Positions 1 through 5,434 of a stretch of 5,434 bases of DNA are shown here, piece after piece (the first letter of the stretch is position 1; every line of letters starts with the position of its first letter). Location: the NCBI GenBank assembly GCA_002479215.1, contig DLME01000250.1:851-6284 (forward strand), in the 5' to 3' direction. Origin of the DNA: Syntrophaceae bacterium UBA7544. GTDB lineage: Bacteria > Desulfobacterota > Syntrophia > Syntrophales > Smithellaceae. The position numbers and the translations under genes are program-made. The notes below the pieces were generated by a model. The model was not told the DNA's origin. It did no database searches and worked only from the letters and a program-made list of their open reading frames with translations.

Positions 1-31
1 ATACGTTGAGGAAGCCGACAACGACCCAGGC

Positions 32-53
32 ACGTGTGACCTTCAGGTTATAC
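32..53. repeat. Core repeat, copy 1 (upstream of leuS)
   Basis: A 22-bp segment that matches 2806-2827 at 19 of 22 positions in the same orientation. The first 12 bases, ACGTGTGACCTT, are identical, as is the later GGTTAT. Both copies can form a five-pair stem TGACC/GGTTA (one G-T pair) around a four-base loop, TTCA here and TTTG in copy 2, so two of the three differences fall in the loop. Read on the minus strand the core (ATAACC..AAGGTCACACGT) resembles the 3' anticodon-stem, variable-loop and T-stem stretch of some tRNAs, but no full tRNA can be folded here. Confidence 0.5.
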
Positions 54-163
54 GCCGGGCTTCGCTGCCAACAAAAATAGCGCTTTGATTTAGAATTGGT
101 ATCAGATAAAGGCATTGCGCTCATGCTGCCGATATGTTAGACAAATCATCGATTATTCACTCC

Positions 164-167
164 GGAG
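164..167 (+). promoter_or_regulatory. Ribosome binding site of leuS
   Basis: GGAG lies six bases before the ATG at 174, a good Shine-Dalgarno match at a normal distance, and it fixes the leuS start. It sits inside a perfect 10-bp palindrome, ACTCCGGAGT (159-168), so the site could pair with its own upstream bases in the mRNA. I saw no convincing -35/-10 pair in 54-158 and no recognisable T-box or leucine leader peptide. Confidence 0.75.
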
Positions 168-173
168 TCCGAT

Positions 174-2756
174 ATGAACATTAAGTACGATCCCCGTCAG
201 ATTGAAGAAAAATGGCAAAAAAAGTGGGACAAAGAAAAAACTTTCAAGGTCACTGAAGATCCGCAAAAGAAAAAATATTATTTGCTGGAAATGTTTCCCT
301 ATCCATCCGGCAAAATCCATATCGGGCATGTGCGCAATTATACCATCGGCGATGTCGTTGCCCGTTATAAACGCATGAAAGGTTACAACGTTTTACATCC
401 GATGGGATGGGATGCCTTCGGCCTGCCCGCGGAGAACGCCGCTATCGAGCACAAAATCCACCCTTCCAAGTGGACGAACGACAATATCGCCCACATGAAG
501 ATACAGCTCAAAAGAATGGGCTTCAGCTACGATTGGGATAGGGAAATATCAACTTGCGAACCGCAATATTACCGCTGGGAACAGCTATTTTTTCTCTGGA
601 TGTATGAAAAAGGCCTGGCCTACAAGAAACGTTCCACTGTCAATTACTGCGGCAAATGCGAAACAGTGCTGGCTAACGAACAGGTGGAAGGCGGCTTATG
701 CTGGCGTTGCTCTACGGAAGTGAATGAAAAAATATTGGATCAATGGTTTTTCAAAATTACCGCCTACATCGAGGAGTTGCTGGACTATTGCGATAAGCTC
801 CCCGGCTGGCCGGAAAAAGTTCTCACCATGCAGAAAAATTGGATCGGAAAAAGTTACGGTTGTGAAGTAGATTTCCCGCTTATCGGCTCCAACAAGTCTA
901 TCAAAATATTCACCACGCGCCAGGATACTCTTTTTGGCGCAACATTCATGCTCATTGCCGCGGAACTGCCACTGGTTATGGAATTGTCCAAAGGCAAAGC
1001 CATCGAAAAAGACGTCTTACAATTTGTGGAAAAAGTAAAAAAGCAAGACCGGCTGATGCGCACTTCCGAGTATTATGAAAAAGAAGGCATCTTCCTCGAG
1101 GCATATTGCGAAAATCCCTTGACCGGAAAGAAGATGCCCGTTTACGCCACTAATTTTGTATTAGCCGATTACGGTACCGGCTGTGTTATGGCTGTTCCCA
1201 CTCACGACCAGCGCGATTTCGAATTTGCCAAAAAATTCAACTTGCCCTTGATTGTCGTTATTCAGCCGAAAGGCAAGAAACTCGACGCGGAAAAAATGAC
1301 CGAAGCTTACACGGAAGAAGGAATTTTAGTCAATTCCGGTAAATTTGACGGCATGGAAAATCTCCAGGCTCTGGAATCCATTGCCGATTATTTAGAATCG
1401 ATCGGCCGTGGCAAGAGAATGATTCAATACCGCCTACGCGATTGGGGAATTTCGCGTCAGCGCTACTGGGGCGCGCCCATTCCCATGATTAACTGTAAAA
1501 AATGCGGCATCGTTCCGGCTAAGGAATCAGATTTACCCATAGTTCTGCCGCATGATGTTATATTGAGTGGTGCAGGCGGATCACCGCTGGCGGCCCTAAA
1601 AGAGTTTGTTCAAACTTCTTGTCCCCGATGCGGCGGCACGGCCGAAAGAGAAACTGATACAATGGATACCTTTGTGGAATCTTCCTGGTATTTCGACCGC
1701 TTCTGCAGTCCGGATATGAATAAAAAGCCCGGTCTTGACCGCAAAAAACTGGATTACTGGATGCCGGTTGATCAGTATATCGGCGGTGTAGAACACGCCA
1801 TCATGCATTTGCTCTATGCCCGTTTTTATACCAAGATGCTGCGCGATTTTGGTGTTATCGGTGTGGACGAGCCTTTCACCAACTTGCTGACTCAAGGAAT
1901 GGTTTGCAAAGAAACGACAAAGTGCCCGGAGCATGGATACCTTTTTCCCGAACAGGCGGCGGAGGGAATATGCCACATCTGCCAAAAAGAAGTAATTATC
2001 GGTAAAACGGAAAAGATGTCCAAATCACTGAAGAATGTTATCGATCCGGATTATCTTATCGAAACTTACGGCGCCGATACAGCCCGCATTTTTTGCCTTT
2101 TTGCGGCTCCTCCGGAAAAGGATTTGGAATGGAGTGATCAGGGAGTGGAAGGATCATTCCGTTTCTTGAACCGCCTGTGGCGCATATTTGCGGAATATTT
2201 AGACGACATCAAAAAGGTAAAGCCGCTTTCCGGCAGCCACGATTTAGAAGGCGAATTGAAGAATCTGCGGCGCAAAACTCATCAAACCATACGCAAAGTA
2301 ACCATTGACATCGAAGACCGTTTCCATTTCAATACGGCTATCAGTGCCGTCATGGAATTGGTTAACGCCATTTATCAGATAAAACGTCCCGGCAAGGACG
2401 ATAAAATTGCCCTGGCTACTGTCCGGGAAGCACTGGAATCAGCCGTCATTTTGCTTACTCCAATTGTACCGCACATTGCCGAAGAGCTCTGGCAAAAGCT
2501 CGGCTATAAAACAGAGGTTTCCGAGGTTTCCTGGCCGGAATATGATAAGGCAATCGCGAGTGAAGAAAAGATAACGGTTGTCATTCAAATTAACGGAAAA
2601 CTGCGCAGCCGGATGACCGTGCCCGTTGATGAAGACGCGGAAAAAATCAAGACGGCTGCGCTGGCGGATGAAAAAATCAAGGCCATGATTAAAGAATCAA
2701 AAGTCTTGAAAGTTATTTACGTAACTAATAAACTGGTTAATATTGTTATTGCTTAA
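174..2756 (+). CDS. leuS: Leucyl-tRNA synthetase (class I, bacterial type)
   Basis: Cytoplasmic enzyme that charges tRNA-Leu with leucine using ATP and hydrolyses mischarged tRNA. The 860-residue product has the usual full length. Visible parts in order: the catalytic Rossmann fold with HIGH at 49-52; a zinc-knuckle-like cluster (C159, C162, C176, C179); the CP1 editing domain, about 225-420, with the threonine-rich motif TTRQDT (247-252) and the Asp of VPTHDQRDF (D345), both at the positions I recall for the E. coli enzyme; a second cysteine set (C441, C444, C483, C486); the returning catalytic fold (FVESSWYF, 500-507; [17 protein letters not shown], 535-551); a leucine-specific insertion carrying C584, H587, C600 and C603; KMSKS at 614-618; a helical anticodon-binding domain; and the small C-terminal domain ([14 protein letters not shown], about 806-819). 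The ATG is preceded by a good ribosome binding site and the N-terminus ([14 protein letters not shown]) is typical. No frameshift or missing key residue is seen. Identification is secure. Confidence 0.98.
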   Translation: MNIKYDPRQIEEKWQKKWDKEKTFKVTEDPQKKKYYLLEMFPYPSGKIHIGHVRNYTIGDVVARYKRMKGYNVLHPMGWDAFGLPAENAAIEHKIHPSKWTNDNIAHMKIQLKRMGFSYDWDREISTCEPQYYRWEQLFFLWMYEKGLAYKKRSTVNYCGKCETVLANEQVEGGLCWRCSTEVNEKILDQWFFKITAYIEELLDYCDKLPGWPEKVLTMQKNWIGKSYGCEVDFPLIGSNKSIKIFTTRQDTLFGATFMLIAAELPLVMELSKGKAIEKDVLQFVEKVKKQDRLMRTSEYYEKEGIFLEAYCENPLTGKKMPVYATNFVLADYGTGCVMAVPTHDQRDFEFAKKFNLPLIVVIQPKGKKLDAEKMTEAYTEEGILVNSGKFDGMENLQALESIADYLESIGRGKRMIQYRLRDWGISRQRYWGAPIPMINCKKCGIVPAKESDLPIVLPHDVILSGAGGSPLAALKEFVQTSCPRCGGTAERETDTMDTFVESSWYFDRFCSPDMNKKPGLDRKKLDYWMPVDQYIGGVEHAIMHLLYARFYTKMLRDFGVIGVDEPFTNLLTQGMVCKETTKCPEHGYLFPEQAAEGICHICQKEVIIGKTEKMSKSLKNVIDPDYLIETYGADTARIFCLFAAPPEKDLEWSDQGVEGSFRFLNRLWRIFAEYLDDIKKVKPLSGSHDLEGELKNLRRKTHQTIRKVTIDIEDRFHFNTAISAVMELVNAIYQIKRPGKDDKIALATVREALESAVILLTPIVPHIAEELWQKLGYKTEVSEVSWPEYDKAIASEEKITVVIQINGKLRSRMTVPVDEDAEKIKTAALADEKIKAMIKESKVLKVIYVTNKLVNIVIA

Positions 2757-2772
2757 TTACGGTATGAACTAC

Positions 2773-2788
2773 TTTGAGTCTCATTAAT
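2773..2788. repeat. 16-bp direct repeat, copy 1 (leuS-lptE gap)
   Basis: TTTGAGTCTCATTAAT occurs here and again, without a mismatch, at 2843-2858, 70 bp downstream. Each copy contains the 9-bp dyad TGAGTCTCA (arms TGAG/CTCA around one T). The copies bracket a 54-bp segment that holds most of an inverted repeat and copy 2 of the core repeat. They could be a target duplication around a small inserted element, paired operator sites, or products of a local duplication; the sequence alone does not decide. Confidence 0.8.
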
Positions 2789-2796
2789 TCGACTTG

Positions 2797-2846
2797 CAAA
2801 TTTCAACGTGTGACCTTTGGGTTATGCATGTCGCTTTTGAAATTTG
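2797..2846. repeat. 10-bp inverted repeat in the leuS-lptE gap
   Basis: CAAATTTCAA (2797-2806) is perfectly complementary to TTGAAATTTG (2837-2846), with a 30-bp loop between. The loop contains the small stem TGACC/GGTTA of core-repeat copy 2. The stem is AT-rich, and the bases that follow (AGTCTCATTAATAAAAAAGG) are not a T-run, so it does not look like an intrinsic terminator on the + strand. It lies about 28 bp before the lptE start codon and would be in the 5' leader or the intercistronic mRNA. The right arm overlaps the second 16-bp direct repeat by four bases. Confidence 0.7.
2806..2827. repeat. Core repeat, copy 2 (between leuS and lptE)
   Basis: Second copy of the 22-bp core also found at 32-53 (19 of 22 identical, same orientation). 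Here it sits in the loop of the 10-bp inverted repeat. On the minus strand the match to a tRNA-like stretch runs a little further (CATAACCCAAAGGTCACACG, then TTGAAAT in the place of a T-loop), but the 3' half of the T-stem does not pair, so it is at best a decayed fragment and not a working tRNA gene. Confidence 0.5.
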
Positions 2847-2858
2847 AGTCTCATTAAT
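2843..2858. repeat. 16-bp direct repeat, copy 2 (leuS-lptE gap)
   Basis: Exact second copy of TTTGAGTCTCATTAAT. It ends just before the A-rich ribosome binding site of lptE, so a protein bound to its TGAGTCTCA dyad would be placed to affect lptE expression. That role is inference; no regulator is encoded in the window. Confidence 0.8.
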
Positions 2859-2862
2859 AAAA

Positions 2863-2868
2863 AAGGTG
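2863..2868 (+). promoter_or_regulatory. Ribosome binding site of lptE
   Basis: AAGGTG lies just before the ATG at 2874, with seven bases between the GG and the start codon. It decides the start: the in-frame TTG at 2844 would add ten residues (MSLINKKGVL), has no such site before it, and would put a polar extension before the signal peptide. Confidence 0.7.
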
Positions 2869-2873
2869 TTCTC

Positions 2874-3410
2874 ATGAAAAAACAAAACTGGCTTCTATTT
2901 ATTAAAATCGGCTTAATTTGTCTTTTTATCACTTCCTTGCTCAACTGCGGCTATTCTTTCGCCCCACGAGGCGAATACATTGATAAGCGTATTCAAAAAG
3001 TTTATATTGAGTCTTTCCGCAATAAAACGGCACAAGCATATTTAGAAAATTACGTCCGGACAGCTTTCATCAACCAGTTTATTCAATTCAGCCGTTTAAA
3101 AGTTGTGGAAAGCGTAGAATCAGCGGATGCCACGATTAAGGGAACTATTCTTAATATCAGCACAGCTCCCCTTGCTTATGGCGCCAATACTCTGGTGACG
3201 CAAGAGCGGGCAACAATGGCTTTGGAACTGACTTTCCAGGAAAAAGAAAGTGGTAAAACTATCTGGAGTTCGAAAAGCATAACCGGCACGGTCGACTACA
3301 CCTTGGAAGATGATATCAATTTGCTTCCCGTGGACAGAAAATACGCTTTCATTAAACTTTCCGATGATCTGGCGGAAAAAGCTTTTAACTTGATGATGGC
3401 GGGATTTTAA
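2874..3410 (+). CDS. lptE: LPS-assembly lipoprotein LptE
   Basis: Outer-membrane lipoprotein that plugs the LptD barrel and helps insert lipopolysaccharide into the outer leaflet. The 178-residue product starts MKKQNWLLF, has a hydrophobic signal segment (about 6-23) and a lipobox-like SLLNC with the lipidated Cys at 25. The CGY that follows is the hallmark start of mature LptE. Next come VYIESFRNKT (43-52), matching the family's first strand and its conserved Phe-x-Asn-x-Thr, then LENYVRTAF, a central ADATIKGTILNIST strand and a WSSKSITGTVDY strand. Length and order fit the family. The Asn before Cys25 is unusual, since Gly, Ala or Ser is normal there. The gene follows leuS by 117 bp, an order (leuS, lptE) I recall in Desulfobacterota, where holA often comes next; here a glycosyltransferase gene follows after 24 bp. 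No terminator is seen on either side, so cotranscription is possible. Confidence 0.88.
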   Translation: MKKQNWLLFIKIGLICLFITSLLNCGYSFAPRGEYIDKRIQKVYIESFRNKTAQAYLENYVRTAFINQFIQFSRLKVVESVESADATIKGTILNISTAPLAYGANTLVTQERATMALELTFQEKESGKTIWSSKSITGTVDYTLEDDINLLPVDRKYAFIKLSDDLAEKAFNLMMAGF

Positions 3411-3434
3411 AATAATTCAGCTCAAGTAACCATT

Positions 3435-5434
3435 ATGCCTTTAGCTGTAAAATTTGGCCGCTTTTTTTTCTTGGCCGTAAATAGCGAAAAAGAAGCGATT
3501 GGCGTTTGGCCTACGCAACCTCCTGTGGCAAAAGAAATCAGCCATCTTTCTCCCTTCTTGAAAAAATTATCTTCACGCTTTTTATTTATGGTTGATTCCC
3601 AAAAGGAAATCAAATTAAGCGCAAATTCAATAAACCGTTTGTTCACTATTGCCGAAGAGAAACGCGCTGGTATTATTTATTCAGACTTTATTTGGAAAAA
3701 GGGAAATAATCTCATTCCTTATCCGCTTATAGATTATCAATTAGGCAGTATCCGCGACGATTTTAATTTCGGTCATCTTTTTCTTTTTTCCGGCGCTGCC
3801 ATCAAAGCCACTTTGCAAAAATACGGCACTTTGCCATCCGATGCCAATATCGCGCTATACGATTTGCGCCTGAAAGTTTCCATTGATTACCCTGTCTTTC
3901 ATGTTCCCGAATTTCTTTATACAGTTATCGATAAAAAGGTAAAATCACTTAAGTGTAAAAGCGATGGAGTGGAAAACCATTTCGCTTACGCAGCAGTTAA
4001 AAATATCATTCAACAAAAAAAACTGGAAAAAACAGCCACGAATTATCTAAAACTGACGGGCGCTTATTTAGAGGCGCGCACCCAAAAGGCTCCTCGGACA
4101 AATGGTCCCTTTCCCGTGGAAGCAAGCATCGTAATCCCGGTGCTTAACCGCAAAAGAACCATCAGAGAATCAATTCAAAGTGCGCTGACGCAAAAAACAA
4201 ATTTCGACTTTAACATTATCGTTGTAGATAATCATTCCACGGATGGCACTACTGATACCATAAAAAAGTTGGCGAGAAAGCATGAAAAGATAAAACATAT
4301 TATTCCTGAACGCCGTGATCTCGGTATAGGTGGTTGTTGGAATGAAGCGGTTTTTTCGCCGTACTGCGGTCGCTTTACTATCCAGCTTGATTCCGACGAC
4401 CTTTACAGTTCAACACGAGCTCTGCAAAAGATAATTGATGTTTTACGCAAAGGTAATTACGCGCTGGTGGTCGGCGCTTATACGATAGTCAATGAACACC
4501 TGAAAAAAATTCCGCCGGGGCTCATCGACCATAAAGAGTGGACAAAAGCCAACGGCCATAATAACCTGCTGCGTGTCAACGGATTAGGCGCACCCCGTGC
4601 TTTCGATACCTCCATAATCCGTGAAATCGGCTTTCCCAATGTCAGCTATGGTGAAGATTACGCCGTCGCTTTAAGGATATCGCGCGAATACCAAATCGGA
4701 CGAATTTATAAGAGCATTTATCTTTGCCGCCGCTGGCGGGAAAATACCGATGCCGCTCTCTCCATCGAAAAACAAAACCGCAATGATTTTTATAAAGATG
4801 ATCTCCGCACAATGGAAATAAAAGCGCGGCAGATACTAAACAAAAAGAAAAAAGAATTGGAAAATAGAACTTCTGCTAAATATCCCAGGGGAAAACAAAA
4901 GTCTCTAACCGCCCTGTGCCTGAATCTTTTAGATGAACAAAAGAAAAGCTGGCCTGGACTTGCTTATGCTTATCAAGAATTGGCAAATGTTTGTACTCGC
5001 TCAATTCCTTGCGGCAGCTACATTGTTGATTTGCAATTCAATCCGCAACGCGCCGCCAGCAGCGCCGCCGCCCTTGACAGGGAATCAATCAAAAACAGGC
5101 CTTGTTTTTTGTGCACCGATAATCTTCCAGTAAAGCAACGGGGAATTCTCTATCGCCGTGATTATCTCATCCTTTGCAATCCAGCACCTATTTTCGATAA
5201 GCATTTTACTGTTGCCAATCTGCGCCATCAACCCCAAGCAATCGCCGCATCATTAACTTTGCTCATGAACTTGGCTTGTGACTTAGCTCCTGGCTTTACA
5301 GTGTTTTATAACGGACCAGCCTGCGGAGCATCGGCTCCCGATCATTTGCACTTGCAGGTTATTCCCAAAAACTCTCTGCCGTTTATAGAGATGTTCCGCA
5401 ATATATCTCCAATAAAAGAAATATCCGGCGTAAA
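3435..5434 (+). CDS. Family 2 glycosyltransferase fused to a DUF4922 / GalT-like HIT domain (3' end cut off)
   Basis: A reading frame of 666 codons with no stop runs out of the window. Residues 1 to about 225 look like a degenerate GT-A domain: YSDF (82-85), [17 protein letters not shown] (97-113) and YDLRLKVS (142-149), with no clear DXD. Residues about 228-440 are a well-preserved GT2 domain: [10 protein letters not shown] (230-239), [10 protein letters not shown] (263-272), the metal- and nucleotide-sugar-binding DSDD (319-322), NGLGAPRAF (382-390), the GEDYA catalytic-base region (406-410) and CRRW (431-434). A lysine-rich linker follows (about 466-490). From about 495 comes a domain with [11 protein letters not shown] (533-543), RPCFLC (555-560), [17 protein letters not shown] (625-641), which I recognise as DUF4922; H637, H639 and Q641 form the HxHxQ signature of the GalT and Ap4A phosphorylase group. 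No signal peptide or membrane segment is evident, so it is probably cytoplasmic. The likely role is polysaccharide or glycan synthesis; donor and acceptor are unknown. The ATG at 3435 lacks a clear ribosome binding site, so translation may depend on lptE ending 24 bp upstream. Confidence 0.9.
   Translation, partial: MPLAVKFGRFFFLAVNSEKEAIGVWPTQPPVAKEISHLSPFLKKLSSRFLFMVDSQKEIKLSANSINRLFTIAEEKRAGIIYSDFIWKKGNNLIPYPLIDYQLGSIRDDFNFGHLFLFSGAAIKATLQKYGTLPSDANIALYDLRLKVSIDYPVFHVPEFLYTVIDKKVKSLKCKSDGVENHFAYAAVKNIIQQKKLEKTATNYLKLTGAYLEARTQKAPRTNGPFPVEASIVIPVLNRKRTIRESIQSALTQKTNFDFNIIVVDNHSTDGTTDTIKKLARKHEKIKHIIPERRDLGIGGCWNEAVFSPYCGRFTIQLDSDDLYSSTRALQKIIDVLRKGNYALVVGAYTIVNEHLKKIPPGLIDHKEWTKANGHNNLLRVNGLGAPRAFDTSIIREIGFPNVSYGEDYAVALRISREYQIGRIYKSIYLCRRWRENTDAALSIEKQNRNDFYKDDLRTMEIKARQILNKKKKELENRTSAKYPRGKQKSLTALCLNLLDEQKKSWPGLAYAYQELANVCTRSIPCGSYIVDLQFNPQRAASSAAALDRESIKNRPCFLCTDNLPVKQRGILYRRDYLILCNPAPIFDKHFTVANLRHQPQAIAASLTLLMNLACDLAPGFTVFYNGPACGASAPDHLHLQVIPKNSLPFIEMFRNISPIKEISGV

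Noticed and set aside
2..88. Open + frame reading YVEEADNDPGTCDLQVIR and ending in TGA, which might be the 3' end of an upstream gene
   Set aside because: Only 28 residues, no recognised domain, and it overlaps core-repeat copy 1, whose other copy is noncoding. Another + frame and the minus strand are also open over much of this stretch, so coding cannot be supported.
54..158. Sigma-70 promoter for leuS (TTGATT at 85-90 with an AT-rich -10)
   Set aside because: No -10 hexamer with acceptable match at 16-18 bp spacing was found.
854..1063. Minus-strand open frame of 69 codons inside leuS
   Set aside because: Lies wholly within the conserved leuS editing domain, with no recognisable product: a shadow.
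1596..1985. Minus-strand open frame of 129 codons inside leuS
   Set aside because: Antisense to conserved catalytic and leucine-specific parts of leuS; no family resemblance.
2770..2830. Complete tRNA gene on the minus strand
   Set aside because: Only the anticodon-stem 3' side to T-stem stretch looks tRNA-like; no acceptor stem, D-arm or paired T-stem can be formed.
2797..2873. Rho-independent terminator after leuS
   Set aside because: The inverted repeat is AT-rich with a 30-bp loop, and an A-rich stretch, not a T-run, follows on the + strand.
3422..3646. Minus-strand open frame of 74 codons
   Set aside because: Antisense to the start of the glycosyltransferase gene, low-complexity Lys/Phe-rich product, no family resemblance.
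4933..5133. + strand open frame of 66 codons in another frame
   Set aside because: Lies within the linker and DUF4922 part of the glycosyltransferase gene, whose own frame carries the recognisable motifs.

Overview
The window holds two complete genes and one truncated gene, all on the + strand: leucyl-tRNA synthetase (leuS, 174-2756), an LptE-type outer-membrane lipoprotein (lptE, 2874-3410), and a long glycosyltransferase gene (3435 to the window end, no stop reached). No rRNA, complete tRNA, CRISPR array or insertion sequence was seen. The presence of LptE means a Gram-negative (diderm) cell with lipopolysaccharide. The style of LeuS and LptE (TTRQDTLFG editing motif, CGYSFAPRGEYI after the lipobox) reminds me of Desulfobacterota such as Syntrophales. 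This is an impression from memory, not a search result.

Layout. 1-173 is a leader region with a clear ribosome binding site for leuS and, near its left edge, one copy of a 22-bp core repeat. leuS follows and has intact HIGH and KMSKS motifs, an intact editing site and three Cys/His-rich clusters. The 117-bp gap between leuS and lptE is unusually structured. It carries two exact 16-bp direct repeats, a 10-bp inverted repeat between and partly overlapping them, and a second copy of the core repeat in the inverted-repeat loop. lptE follows, then after 24 bp the third gene.

The third gene is the most interesting item. It encodes at least 666 residues in three parts: an N-terminal half that looks like a degenerate GT-A domain, a well-conserved family 2 glycosyltransferase domain (DSDD and GEDY motifs), and a C-terminal domain with CFLC and HLHLQ motifs. 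The last part matches my memory of DUF4922, related to the GalT / Ap4A phosphorylase branch of the HIT superfamily. The fusion suggests an enzyme that couples nucleotide or nucleotide-sugar chemistry to glycan transfer. Together with lptE it hints at an envelope-glycan role, but the acceptor and donor cannot be read from this sequence.
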